In this document: positions 10,090 through 21,215 of the stretch, one piece after another
Position numbering within the stretch: the first letter of the stretch is position 1
Layout of the letters: the number at the start of each line of letters is the position of its first letter
Assembly: GCA_033065855.1 (NCBI GenBank)
Contig: JAVXUO010001657.1
Coordinates: forward strand, 1 to 64,000
Reading direction: 5' to 3'
DNA length: 64,000 bases
From: Escallonia rubra
Taxonomy: Eukaryota > Streptophyta > Magnoliopsida > Escalloniales > Escalloniaceae
The notes under the pieces: generated by a model
Told to the model about the DNA's origin: nothing
Seen by the model: only the letters and a program-made list of their open reading frames with translations
The model's database searches: none
Translations under genes and position numbers: made by a program

Positions 10090-10630
10090 TTTTGCATGCT
10101 AGGAATTTGGCGCTAAAATGTGCGCGAATATACAGTTCATATGACGCATTCAGAAAAATTACGCGTCTCGCTTTTTCACAGAAATTCATAGAAATGGGCT
10201 AACTAGCGTGCATGAGGTGCAATGAGAGAGAAAAAATTGACAAAAAAAATTATAACTTTTTTTCGCAAGTTAAGAATTGGGCCCTAAAGTGTGCCCGAAT
10301 AAGCCCTTCATAGGAAAACCCAAAAAATAACGTGTCTCGTTTTTTGCCGAAATACATAAGAATGGGCTAACTAGCGTGCCTCATGTGCGATGAGCGAAAA
10401 AAAAGTGACAAAAAAATTACAAGATTTTTCGAACGTTATGAATTGGCCCCTAAAGTGTGCCCGAATAGGCCCTTCGTAAGAAAACCCAAAAAATAACGTG
10501 TCTCGTTTTTCGCCGAAATACATAAGAATGGGCTAACTAGCGTGCCTCATGTGCGATGAGCGAAAAAAAAGTGACAAAAAAAATTACAAGATTTTTCGAA
10601 CGTTATGAATTGGCCCCTAAAGTGTGCCCG
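10090..10630 (+). repeat. ~167-bp tandem repeat between the PMD gene and the right arm
   Basis: GGGCTAACTAGCGTGC recurs at about 10196, 10363 and 10531, with ATTGGCCCCTAAAGTGTGCC and AACGTGTCTCGTTTTT blocks between. Units two and three are almost identical; the first is more diverged. No open frame of interest. Confidence 0.85.
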
Positions 10631-12383
10631 AATGGGGAAAGTTACCAAAACACCCGCTACTTATGCAAAATACCCCTGGCAGTCATATCCGGTGCGTCAC
10701 AAGGTTCAGACCATCCGGAACAAAATAAGTTTTCGGGTGTCTCACACCCTTTCCTGAACTAAAAGTTATTTTAAGGTATGGCCCTTTAATCTGGATCCTT
10801 CCTAGCAAAATAGCCCCCGATGAGCGGCAAATTACCGAAATGCCCCTGGGGGTTCACTATCACCCCAACGCCCCCGAACCAGCTTCAAAACGACATTTCA
10901 GGTTTTGTAATTACATTTCTGGACTAAAAAGTCGTTCGGAAAACTTGGCGCGGGAAAATTACCAAAACACCCCTCGCAGGGTGGCAAATTACCAAAATGC
11001 CCCTGGCATCAGGAAAAATCTCAAAAGTGCCTCGACATGCTATTTTACGCTTCCTGAGTTCATCCTTGATCTAAAAAGTATTTTACGGATCTTTGGGGCA
11101 AAAATCGCGAACCGGTGTCCGGATCGAGCGCTTAAAGGGCCGTTCGGCCAAAAAAATAGCTAACGGCTCCGGAATGGCGCGAAATCTTGGGGAATGGAAC
11201 TTCCCAACATCCTAGGATTCTCGTAAAAGTTTCGCGCGAAATCGCGCTAGCTTGGTATTTTAAATTAGACTGCGAAGGTACACGGTTTCCCGTATCAGTT
11301 AGCCCCTTTACAGTCTTTGGAAAAATATGAAATTTTTACCTGATACAGATCTTTTGAAAATATCTAGGGTCTCTTTTTTGCACTTTGGCAAAATCATGCT
11401 CTAGCTATTTTTTATAAATTCGTGAAAAAATTGTCATTTTAACGCCCTAAAAATTCGCTATTGTGGAATCTTTCGAGTGTAATACCCCGATTTGTAAAAA
11501 CGTAATTTTGACGCCCTAAACACAAATATTATACTGTGGTAAGAACAATTTAAGCGTAACACAATTTAAACAATCAATTGGTAAGAACAAATTGAAAAAT
11601 ACTTACTTGTTTTAACTTGATATATTTATGCAAAAAATTCACCGATCTTTTAGCGGTTATCCACCGATCTTCTGGCGTAAATTTTTTTTGTTTGTATGTA
11701 GGTGAGATAGGGAGGGGGGCAACGGTGGGGGGGCAAGGGGGGAAAGAAAAAGCAAAGAAAAAGAAAGGAAAGAAGAAAGAAAGAAAAAGGAAAGAAAAAA
11801 GAAGAAGGACACTCACGGAAGGTGGGGGCCACGGGGGTGGGGGGCAAGGGGTGTGGGGGGCCATGGCATCAACGCCAACCGCATGTAGGATATGCGGTTG
11901 GTCTTTCATTTTCTCCCCATTTTCTCCATTTTCTCCCCAATTTCTCCCCCATTTTCTCCCTTCCCCATTTCTCCCTTCTCAAGTCAACCGCATATAAGAG
12001 GAGCGGTTGGGGGATTTTTTTTCAAGGGCCCCACTTCATTCTCAAAAAAAAATGTTACCCAACCGCTTATAAGAGGAGCGGTTGGAGGATTTTTGTTTTT
12101 TTGCGGGGCCCACTGCATTCTCAAAAAAAAAAAATTTGTTACCCAACCGCTTATAAGAGGAGCGGTTGGGGGATTTTTGTACGGCAATTGGGGATTTTTG
12201 CGGGCCCCCTCTGCATTCTCAAAAAAAAAAAATCGTTACCCAACCGCTTATAAGAGGAGCGGTTGGAAAACGAACGGCGGGCCCCACTGCATTCTCAAAA
12301 AACAAAATGTTACCCAACCGCTTGTAAGAGGAGCGGTTGGGTGGAGAAAAGTTATTTCTCCACCGGTGGGTGGGGATCGGCCC

Positions 12384-12385
<2 letters not shown>
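10631..12385 (-). repeat. Right inverted arm of the foldback element
   Basis: Inverted copy of 6389-8154. The 324-bp segments 7621-7944 and 10840-11163 give identical translations in matching orientation, so the inner arms are essentially identical. Differences gather in the outer half: the right terminus has about 13 extra bases (CACCCACCGGTGG) after GATCCC, and the purine-rich middle is shorter. The arm stops inside the LTR-like segment, which continues past 8154 only on the left. Confidence 0.9.
11875..12340 (-). repeat. Array of six palindromes in the right arm
   Basis: Mirror of the left array: units at 11875-11901, 11984-12010, 12059-12085, 12143-12169, 12240-12266 and 12314-12340. The unit at 11984-12010 is the counterpart of 6753-6779, but its loop is in the opposite orientation relative to the arm, so the loops are reverse complements instead of matching. 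Confidence 0.9.
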
Positions 12386-12433
<48 letters not shown>

Positions 12434-12484
12434 TGAAATAAATTATTCTAAAAACTTGGGAAATGGAAAATAAAAAGAAATCAC

Positions 12485-14467
12485 CTAATCATCTGCAAGT
12501 ATTTCAACGTCCGAGTCACTGCTCTTTCTATCATCAATCGATTTATCTTGCGCGCGATATTTCGCGTCAAGATAATACTTCCAACATACACATAGCTCGA
12601 GCGACTCGGGTTTAAGCCGGCTCCTCCTGTCATCCAAAATTCTCCCGCTCGCTGAAAATGCCGACTCTGAAGCAACCGTGGAGGCTTGCACCGGCAGTAC
12701 ATCCCGTGCAATTTGGGCTAAAGTTCTATACTTGTTTTGATTTTGTTTCCAAAAACCTAACAAATTAAAATCAACCTGTTCTTGCATCGATAAATTAGCA
12801 TAATGATTAGAATTGGAATATAAACCAATCTCATTAAAAGAGGAAAAAGTAGACGAACTTGCCGTATTAGAAGTATTTTCACCTGGTGGTTGTCTTGCTA
12901 CTAGATGTTCGAGGCCCTTAAGGTATGGTGCATAATACATCTCACCAGTCGATGATGAAACTCGTCCGCGCACGTCAGCGAAACTATTATAGAGGTTGAA
13001 CAGATCCTCAAATTTCTTGCTCACTTTCGTTGTGAGTGTAGTTGTGTCCTCTTGTGTGTAGTTCATTAGTCTTGCAATCTCTTGTATCGAAACATTCACG
13101 CCATGCAACTTTAACCTAGGATCTAAACAAGTAGCCACAACAAAAATAACAGGCAATTTCTTCCAATATTTATTAAATTTTTTATCCATCTCTTCTACTA
13201 TTTGTTGAAAGGGTCATATATATCTCCATTTTGTTAACATTGTAGCCATCTTGAGGATTTCTATTATAGCGATAGGAGAGGTGGGATAGTACGTACCAGA
13301 CAATAAGTTGGTAGACGTGTAAAATACCTCCAAAAATTCAGATAGGTATGTAGCCATCTGCCATTCCTCCTGAGTTGGCAAGCCGGCTGGGAACGAGGTT
13401 AGTAGATAATGCGTATAGACTTCTTTGTATGCCAGAATATGTAAAAGCATATGGTATGTAGAGTTCCACCTGTGGGCTACATCTGTAAGTGGTCTCCTGT
13501 GAGGCATATTGTAATGAACACACAACGTTTTAAAGTGTTGTGTTCTCGGACCTGAACTATTAACATACGTTGTCATACCCCTCATTTTGAGAAGAATATC
13601 TCTTGCAGCAGCTAAACCATCTTGAACAATTAAATTAATAACGTGACAAACACAGCGAACATGAAATAATTCACCATTAAGTACAGGTTGAAGCGTGTCC
13701 TTTAAAGCTGCAACATCAGCTTTATTATTAGAAGCATTATCAAAACTAACACTCATAATCTTATTCTTTATTTTAAATGTGGTACATGCATTAATTATAA
13801 TACTAGCTACATTATTTGCATCATGAGGAAAAGGAAATAGTTCGAATGCGATGATTCTTTTGTTCATAACCCAATCAACACCAATCCAATGGGCCGTCAC
13901 ACAAGCATAACTAACAAAAGTAAACGGAGATTGTCAAATATCAGAAGTATGACTAACTCTACCGTCAAAATGATCGAAATAGTCAATCAAGCGTGCTTTA
14001 GCAGCATAATACTGCCGGAGTGCATCGGATCTAGTGGTGTTTCGTGTAACCTTTTTGTACAAAGGTTGCACGTAGGTGTTCATATATCTAGAGTGCTTAG
14101 GATTATCGGCAAAACTAAAGGCTTGTTCATCATGAATAACAAATTCAGCGAGACCGTCTATTTGTTCTCGCTGATTATAAACAAATAACTTACCGTCAAA
14201 GGATAACTGCGTTTGGCTAGGTTCGACGTGGCCGCTTCGAGGTGCACACATAGGGTAATTCCTGTTAAGATGTCCATTACCAGAACTAGTGGTAAATAAT
14301 TTAGTACAGTACTTACATCGAGCTTTTCGGGCGCCGTCCACCGTAATTTCATCAAAATGATTCCAACACTCGGTTTTTTTTTTCACCTTTTGGACTTCTG
14401 GCTGACTATTGGAAGTATTGCTCGGCCCTTCTCCATCACGACTGCCCATCGGGTTAACATTATGCAA
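12485..14467 (-). pseudogene. hAT transposase (BED finger, RNase-H-like core, hAT dimerisation), broken
   Basis: One frame runs from the ATG at 14467 to the stop at 12485 (about 660 codons, usual for plant hAT transposases) but contains two in-frame TGA codons, at 13934-13936 and 13214-13216. Residues about 30-75 form a BED-type finger (CWNHF, CKYC, GHLNRNYPMC) in which the histidine before the last cysteine is replaced by asparagine. Residues about 240-255 hold the core motif SFDNASNN. Residues about 565-630 form the C-terminal dimerisation region (WKQNQNKY, IARDVL, ASESAFSASGRIL, LELCVCWKYYLDA). The enzyme would excise and insert the element in the nucleus. The TGA after SDI probably replaces TGG, since hAT proteins have Trp there. 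An upstream frame from 14754 may be leader or an extra exon. Confidence 0.93.
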
Positions 14468-15475
14468 CGGAGTAGTAGCTTCGCCAACCGAGCTGCGTCC
14501 TTGACTATAATGCGGGGGTCTTGTGAAGGCGTGTATTTAAAATCTGGAATATTTTGATTGAACTCCCAATTGGCTTGGGTATCTATCATACAACCTGTAC
14601 TCATTCGTCCATGAATGAATGGTTGTGGTGGTGCTTGGATTGGTGTTTGTGATGACCGTGGCGGTGGAGCTTGTGCTAGTGGTGGTGTTTGTGATGATGA
14701 TGATGTTTTTCGTGATGATGATCCACGCCTGAATTTCTTTAGTATTCCAGACATATTTGACGCTAAACTTTTTTACTAAATTGGAAAATAAAAATAGTAA
14801 TATTAAACTAAATGCAGGAATAAGAGCAGTAATTACTAATTAGAAATAACAATTAAAAAGAATTAAAGAGTAACTAACGAATAAGAGTAATTAGTAACTC
14901 AAAATTGGAGAAAGTTAGTAATTAAAAAGAATTTGGTAATAGTAATTAATAAATAAGAATGCGCTAATTACTAATTAGTAAACAAAAGAATTAGAGAGTA
15001 ACAAATTAATGAAAGAAGTATGTTAGTAATTAGAATATAGGAAAATTAGTAATTAGTAAACGAGAGTAGTAATTAGCAAGAGTACAAATTAGTGAGTAAT
15101 AATTAGCAAGAGTAGTAGTTGGAGAGGAAAATAGTAGCAAAACTTGTAAAAATGTAGAATGTTGAGATAAGAGAGAGTAAGAAGATTGGTGTGAAATATT
15201 AGAAAGAAAGGGTGTGAATTTATAGATTTTTTAACGTTCACAAAAGACCAAAATGCCCCTTAAAACTATCCGTTTATAGTTGTTGGGGAGGGTAAGAGTG
15301 TAAAAAACTTTAAAAGAGTTGAAAAAATTAAGTTGGACGAAAATACCCCCCAAACTAGCCGTTATATTGTTGTTGGGGGGTAAAAGTGGAATTTAGGGAA
15401 ATAATGGGGAATATGGTCGTTGAGGGAGGGGGGGGGGGGGAAAGGGGGGGAAAATCTGATTTGAAATTGATGAAA
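14468..15475 (-). other. 5' flank of the hAT transposase gene
   Basis: From 14755 leftwards to 15230 the DNA is AT-rich with repeated TAGTAATTAG words; 15240-15400 has two similar blocks (ACCAAAATGCCCCTTAAAACT and AAAATACCCCCCAAACTAGC) followed by T-rich stretches. This is the expected promoter/leader side of the transposase. A frame of 123 codons (14754-14383) overlaps the main one in another phase and is Ser/Pro-rich. Confidence 0.5.
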
Positions 15476-15851
15476 CCAGCAAGATAAGGGCCAAAAAAGG
15501 GCTAGAGAAAGGGCCTAAAATGGGCCAGATTTAGGGCCGAAAAAGGGCCAGATAAAGGGCCTAAAAATCGGGCCAGATTTAGGGCCGAAAAGGGGCTGAA
15601 TTCCGGGCCAAAATCGGGCCAAACCCGGGCCAGCCCTAAAAATCGGGTCAGGGCCTAAAAACGGGCCGGTTTCGGGCCAGCCCGTTTTTTAGGGCCTGAC
15701 CCGGGCTTTTTAGGGCCGGGCCGGGCCTGGATAATTTTTTGGGATTATGTGGCCTGGTCCAGAGCCCTAAAGAAGTGGGTCGTCACTGTTCACGTGAAGG
15801 GCCGGGCCAGCCCAGGGGCCGCCCGGCCCTTTTGACAGCTATACATGTAGC
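15476..15851. repeat. Right subterminal GGGCC array, TIR and TSD of the hAT
   Basis: About twenty GGGCC/GGCCC words occur between 15490 and 15835 in the contexts AAAGGGCC and CGGGCC. The TIR ends at 15843 and the duplicated CATGTAGC follows at 15844-15851. The left subterminal region has the same words in denser form. Confidence 0.88.
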
Positions 15852-16052
15852 TATGTGTGGGTTTTAGAGATTGGGCTTGTGTGTGTCATGTGTGTATTTA
15901 AGTGGGTATAAGGTGTTTGTGTGCTGTTAATATGTGTGTGGGTATATAATGGGTTTGAAGATGTGCAAAGAGTGCGTGTGTACATAGTGATGCTGTCAAG
16001 AGGCAGCTAATGCGTGAGTCGGGTGCTTATGTGCGTGTTGTGTGTATTGCAT

Positions 16053-16090
<38 letters not shown>

Positions 16091-16275
16091 GTGTGTGCAT
16101 GCATAGGTGTGGTGACTGCAATAGGTGAGTGTGTGTTGAGTGATCGTGGGTATAAGAGTGTTATAGAGAAAGGAGAAGAAGAAGGTGAAATAGGTTGCTG
16201 GGCACCGGCAGATTTTGGAAGTACACACCTCGGTTAGCGTTAAGTACGATACATGCATAGGGTGGCATACAACAA
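15852..16275. other. TG-rich spacer continuing the hAT target region
   Basis: Uninterrupted before the hAT insertion: the text left of 5624 and right of 15851 is the same kind of TG-rich DNA. A (TG)n run lies at 16057-16086. No gene is visible. Confidence 0.6.
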
Positions 16276-18031
16276 TTGTTAATGCGTACAAATTTTAAAG
16301 TATGATACTTTAGGCGATATTAGAATTTCTGGTAAAAGTTTAGAAAATTTATGGAATCATATGTATTTTTTATATTTTCTGTAAACTTAAACTTGTAAAA
16401 TCTTTTGGAGCCTTTAAACTCAAGAAAATGTTCTGGAAAAAATTGAGTAATGTTTTCATAGTATAAATAACACTCAGTTTGAATTTGATGATTTTTGGAA
16501 TTGATTTGCTATAGTTTTTGTATCACATTGGTTTTAGCAAAACGAATAATTTAAAAATAGTTTTCATGCCTTTTAAATTTGGATTTCAATTTCTATAATT
16601 TTATACATATTTTAAAGTTATTACAAAAATTTTGGGACTTATTTTGCATCTGGAAGCAATTATGGCTATTTTATGGATTTTCTTGCATTTAAAGAAAATA
16701 TTTTAATTCGAAAATATTCAAAAATTCAGAAAATTCATATTTTGACTGTTATTAATGTTTTAAGCTATAAAAGTTTTTATTGAAATTTATTATAAATTTT
16801 GGGATATCGTTACACATTAGGTCGCGTACAAGGTTTTCAGTTAGTTAAATTGGTCGTGTGCGGAACCCGCTTTGAGTTGCGCGATTTCAGAGTTAGAAGT
16901 GAGCATGGGTAGTTGATATTAGGTTTATATTATTGTAGTATAGATTGTGCTCTAATATATGGATTGTCAATCTAGGTTTATTCAGAGATTGTTGATCGAG
17001 GTTTGGAAGTATCGTTTAGCTTGGATTGAGGTAAGGATTTTCTCTCTTAACCATACTCGTTATATGAACTCATATGTTTTAATCTCAACTTTTTTGCTTG
17101 AAAATATTTGGATGTGCCTGTGAAACCCTAATTTGAGTCGTTTAGCTATCGTTTGAAATTCTGATTCATACTTATCTGTTTATTGATTCAATCATCATAA
17201 AATATTTTCGATTCTATTTATTGATTCTCAATGTTGACATGAGTTAGTAATCTAGGACTTATAAGGATGGTCTGTATTGCTGGAGTTATAAGGATGGTAT
17301 GTTGGTTGGGTTAAACTAGTACCTAGATGGACTAGTCAGTGTACATATGCATATGTAAAGCGTATCGAGCACTGCCGGGATGGTTTTGTTACAGCGTGCT
17401 ACTCGTGTTCAATGTTTCATGTTTCTATTTTATTGTACCTTAAGTGTTTTGAAATGGTTATATCTGAACTGTTTTGAATGACTACTTATTTAAGGGATTG
17501 AGTTGATACTCATCCCTATGTTTATATTAAAATGTTGTGATTTTCTTTGAAAACCCTTTTTAAATTTTCATTTGATTGTATATAGAAAATTATTTGAATC
17601 GTTCGGCTTTTTTTTTTCCCGTTTTAAAAGTTATTATTTGGTTTAAATGTAAAATCGTCCGAATCATTTTTGTTAAATCTTTGATCGGCGTTACTCGGCT
17701 CTTGAAAGCTCACTCTCCTTTGACTTCCTTTCCGCAGGTGACAACCAGCCGTAGGTTACCTGAATATGGATGAGAGCAGAGTGAAAGAGCGAAAAGGATT
17801 AAAAAATTTTGTATTGATTATTGAACCCCTGCGTGGGTGACTTTGTTAGTTTATTAATTACTCGGGTTGAAATTTAGTTTCCAAGTATGACTGTACACTG
17901 AGAGAAATAAATTGATGGATGCTTTAGTTGCTCTGAAAGTTATGGTATTATTTGGTTAAGTTTTGAGGATAATATTGCTTAACGAACTAATCAAGCGAGT
18001 GTTAACGTTCAGAAAATTCCGGGATTTTACA
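16276..18031 (+). mobile_element. Probable degenerate Ty3/gypsy LTR (solo or fragment)
   Basis: The 3' part has the look of chromovirus LTRs: GAAAGCTCACTCTCCTTTGA, a pyrimidine run ending TTTCCGCAGGTGACAACC at 17717-17744, and an end CCGGGATTTTACA at 18031. The left boundary is uncertain and no duplication was found, so the start is an estimate. No coding domain is attached. Old and broken. Confidence 0.4.
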
Positions 18032-19091
18032 GAACCTAAGATATAACTGTGTACTTAAGGTAGACGAAGGTGTGAGAGCTATGTGATAGTTTGTGTCATG
18101 ATGCTGAAAAGGATTAATTAAGACAACACTCATGCCTTTCATAGCGGAGTTGTAGTCATTTGGCCTCTGAATGATCCAATTGGGAGATGCCATTTGTTAT
18201 GTGGCATGCTAGCTTTGTTGCTCTGGTTTTGCCTAAGTTATAGGAAGACCAAATCTGGAGCTGCCACGTATTCAAGCGTGCGTGTTTCACCATTCTGCTT
18301 GCGCTATGCTCCCTTGAGTGGTCTGATCTTGCCACGTGGTGGAACTGGAGAGGACCCTGTTTACATTCTTGACTAAGTTTTCATCCAGCTCTACACATGA
18401 TTTATGCAATTCTTCACTTTGTAACACGTAACACGATAAAAACGTTAGGCCCCATGTGGGGAGCCATATGTCTTTCTCATGATCAGAAGTGGCCACGGGT
18501 TATTTAGCCATTGTTGTCTTCAATTTGATAGTACGATTTGGTATTCACCGACTTGTCCCACTTATCCTTAGACAAATCGGCCTTAAGTGAGAACTTGTTT
18601 TCGGGCCAATTGCTCACACATTAATGTGGTGGCATGTTTGACGTCTTTAGATGTACTAGTCTTGCTTAGGTCAATACATTGCAACTTTCTTGGTGTAAAT
18701 TGTCAAATTAGATTGGTTTGTAATTCACTAGCGTTGTATGGAACATCACTATGAACGAACTGAAGAGGGAATGGATAAGTTTCACATGGTCACACAACTT
18801 GGCCCTTCCGTTGCAAAGAATGTGAACTGAATCCAAAAGTCATATAAGAGTGTTGCTCTGGTTTCCTTTGGTAAATAGGCACAACTACTATTGCCAGGTC
18901 ATATTTTCCAGCTAACCTTTCTCACCATTGCCGAAGCTTGTTCCCATCACTTCTGATAAGTGCTTTATTTTGAGGATGAAGACACGTTATTATGTATTCC
19001 TGATTCCTCCATAACAGGACCCTTTTCCTTTCTTCCTTGGACTTAATCTCCAATTCAAACTTGATCCAGTGATGCCCAGTTTGTCAGCCGC
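18032..19091. other. Downstream flank of the PPR gene
   Basis: Contains the probable 3' UTR of the PPR gene (next to 19092). Short minus-strand frames at 18002-18193 and 18287-18496 have ordinary amino-acid composition, but I recognise nothing in them. No repeat structure seen. Confidence 0.4.
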
Positions 19092-21215
19092 TCAAATTCT
19101 GTAAACTACATCTAAATGACTTGCATCGTCAACACAGAACTGCTTCCTCATGTTGCCATGAAACGAGTCAAGAATTCTCCACGTCACGGCATCGGGTGCC
19201 AGCCCATTCTTTCTCATTTCTCCCAATATCTGGTAGGCCTCTCTTTTTAAACTTAATTTGCAAGCACCGTTAATTAGGATATTATAATTAACAACATTTA
19301 GAGTTATGCCACAATCTACTAATTCATATAAAAAATCACACGCCTCGTTCAATTTGCCCCAGTGGCAAAACCCCTTTAGAAGGGCCGAATAGACGAAATT
19401 ATCATGAATCTTTGAGGGCCAAATAACATCACCCCAAAACCTCTTAGCTTCCTCTATGCGGCCAGACTTGCATAATCCTTCAACTAAAACAGCGTAAGTA
19501 GTACTGTCGGCAGTAACACCGCCACTAACCATGGCATCAAAAACTTTCACTGCTTTATTTGCCTGACCTAGTTCAAACAAACTGCAAAGGACTGCATTAT
19601 AGGTCACAACACCAGGGCAAAAACCATTTTGAGGCATTACATTGTGCAACATATCAAGAGCTTCTTCAGTTCTTCCGACATTCAACAAACCACGTATAAG
19701 TGTGGTGAATGTGACGCAATCTGGCGCACAAAACTTTCCTGTCCTCATATCGTGCAGTATCTTCAAAGGCTCTCCAATCCTCCCCACCTGGCAAAACCCA
19801 TGAATAACCGTGTTGAGTGTAATTACATCAGGCTGGCACCGGGTCTGAAGCATGAATACAAGCACATTTAGAAGCTCAGTTGGGTTCTTCAAAAGACAAA
19901 GAGCTCGTAAATAAATATTGTAAATTCTGGTGCTATCCACACCTCCCTTTTTCAACATGAACTGAAGAAGTTTGTTGGCCTTGCCGATATCACATTCTTG
20001 ACAAAGACGTTCAATCAAAACCTTGTACGTGAACTCCGAGGGCAAGTACCCAAACTTAATACCTTCTTCCAACAATTGATAAGCCCTCATACAAACCCGA
20101 TCCTTGCTAAGCCCATGTATGATTGAGTTGTATGAAACCAAGCTTGGCCGAAACCCTCTCTTTCTCATCATATACACAATTCTAGCCGCCCCATTGTACC
20201 TCGCGTATCTACATAGCGTATCTACCATCTCCCCGTAAGCAAATTCATCACAAACAGTCTTACTTTGAGGCATATATTCTGCAATCTCAAACACTTCACA
20301 AAACAACCCTTCTTGACACAAACAGTCAATGAGATTAGCAAAAGCTGCATTATTAGCAGTCGGGTCCTCTTCACCTTCCATTGTCTCCCAAAAATCCCCC
20401 ATTAACTCCCTCCCACGTTTAAAATCCTTGCTTCTGAGAACGCCTCTAATCAATACGCTGTAGGTGAACGAATTCGGCCTTACCCCATACTGGAGCATTT
20501 CATCAAGCACCTTATGCGCATAACCCACTTCACCAATTCTGACGTAACCATTAATCAGGGTAGTGTAGGAAACGGTGTTTGGCTGATGCCCTCTACTTTT
20601 CATGTCAATAAACAACTTATGCGCTTCATACGTGTGCGAAAGCAAACAAAGCTGATCGATTAAACGGTTATAATTAACCAACGAAGGTACAAATTCAGGT
20701 TTAACGGCGTTTAAACGGTGAAAAACCTGCAATGTCAGAATTGGGGTTTTCGAATGGAGGAGACGGGCAATGACGACATTGCAAGTGCGCTCATCAGGGA
20801 TGCAATTGGAAGCGAGGTAAAGGAGGAACCTGTGATGAGCTTCGGGGAAGCGCTTGGAGTGGCATAGAGCGTGGATAACACTGCTGACGTTGAGAGACTC
20901 GGGGCGGTAGCCATGGAGGCGGAGGCGGTCGAGGAGGCGGAGGGCTTGGTCGACGTTGCGGTCTACGGTGCAGAGTTTGTGTATCTTTTTGGTCCAGTAG
21001 GAACGGCTGGCTACGCTTATGCTCTCTTCTGGTACATCATTTGTGTGGGGTTGTTCTGAGTGAGATGCGATAGGGTGAGTGAAGAAGAGATGGAGCGACG
21101 TTGAAATTGTTTTGCAATGGATTGGAGGTTTTGATGAAGGGAGTGTTCTTAGGAACATTGTGTCTGCATTATTCCACGCAGTACTTCGGCGGGCAGAATC
21201 AAAGCCATACACCAC
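19092..21215 (-). CDS. P-class pentatricopeptide repeat protein, At3g18020-like
   Basis: A single intronless frame of 707 codons. From about residue 70 to 690 it consists of roughly 15-17 repeats of 35 residues with PPR signatures (VSYTTLINGYVRIGEVGYAH, NSFTYSVLIRG, DCVTFTTLIRGLLNVGRTEE, STTYAVLVEGLCKSGRIEEA). There is no E, DYW or PLS pattern, so it is P-class, a group that binds organellar RNA. Blocks IYNIYLRALC, DDVIWPS-like WGDVIWPSKIHD and KREAYQILGEMRKNG with PDAVTWRILD match my memory of Arabidopsis At3g18020. The first ATG is at 21215, but Met20 (21158) begins MFLRTLPSSKPP with an Arg/Ser-rich, acid-poor stretch like an organelle (probably mitochondrial) targeting peptide and is the likelier start. 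It is intact and the only clear host gene here; its RNA target cannot be read from the sequence. Confidence 0.95.
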   Translation of the reverse strand: MVYGFDSARRSTAWNNADTMFLRTLPSSKPPIHCKTISTSLHLFFTHPIASHSEQPHTNDVPEESISVASRSYWTKKIHKLCTVDRNVDQALRLLDRLRLHGYRPESLNVSSVIHALCHSKRFPEAHHRFLLYLASNCIPDERTCNVVIARLLHSKTPILTLQVFHRLNAVKPEFVPSLVNYNRLIDQLCLLSHTYEAHKLFIDMKSRGHQPNTVSYTTLINGYVRIGEVGYAHKVLDEMLQYGVRPNSFTYSVLIRGVLRSKDFKRGRELMGDFWETMEGEEDPTANNAAFANLIDCLCQEGLFCEVFEIAEYMPQSKTVCDEFAYGEMVDTLCRYARYNGAARIVYMMRKRGFRPSLVSYNSIIHGLSKDRVCMRAYQLLEEGIKFGYLPSEFTYKVLIERLCQECDIGKANKLLQFMLKKGGVDSTRIYNIYLRALCLLKNPTELLNVLVFMLQTRCQPDVITLNTVIHGFCQVGRIGEPLKILHDMRTGKFCAPDCVTFTTLIRGLLNVGRTEEALDMLHNVMPQNGFCPGVVTYNAVLCSLFELGQANKAVKVFDAMVSGGVTADSTTYAVLVEGLCKSGRIEEAKRFWGDVIWPSKIHDNFVYSALLKGFCHWGKLNEACDFLYELVDCGITLNVVNYNILINGACKLSLKREAYQILGEMRKNGLAPDAVTWRILDSFHGNMRKQFCVDDASHLDVVYRI

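Larger units (their letters stand above)
6389..12385. mobile_element. Foldback-type element (5997 bp) carrying a plant mobile domain gene
   Basis: Both ends read GGGGGCCGATCCCC (itself palindromic) and abut (TA)n, which hides any duplication. Left arm 6389-8154 and right arm 10631-12385 are inverted copies of about 1.76 kb. Each arm has an outer array of six palindromic units, a polypurine/polypyrimidine middle and an inner region resembling a chromovirus LTR. The single-copy core (8155-10630) contains a broken PMD gene and a 167-bp tandem repeat. Modular inverted arms made of subrepeats are the hallmark of plant foldback elements, some of which are Mutator-related; PMD genes are known passengers of plant mobile elements. 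No transposase is present, so superfamily assignment is inference. Confidence 0.8.
5632..15843 (-). mobile_element. hAT DNA transposon, 10.2 kb, with a nested foldback element
   Basis: Bounded by imperfect TIRs and a perfect 8-bp duplication. Subterminal regions on both sides are packed with GGGCC/GGCCC words (5644-5790 and 15476-15835), as expected for transposase-binding arrays. The transposase gene runs on the minus strand (12485-14467). About 6 kb of the length is a later insertion at 6389-12385, so the hAT itself was about 4.2 kb, a normal size for an autonomous plant hAT. It is broken: the transposase has two in-frame stops and lacks a zinc-ligand histidine. Confidence 0.93.

Noticed and set aside
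14383-14754. A 123-codon Ser/Pro-rich frame as the true N-terminus of the hAT transposase
   Set aside because: It is in another phase and overlaps the main frame. The BED finger begins about 30 residues into the frame starting at 14467, which is enough for a complete protein; a spliced leader remains possible.
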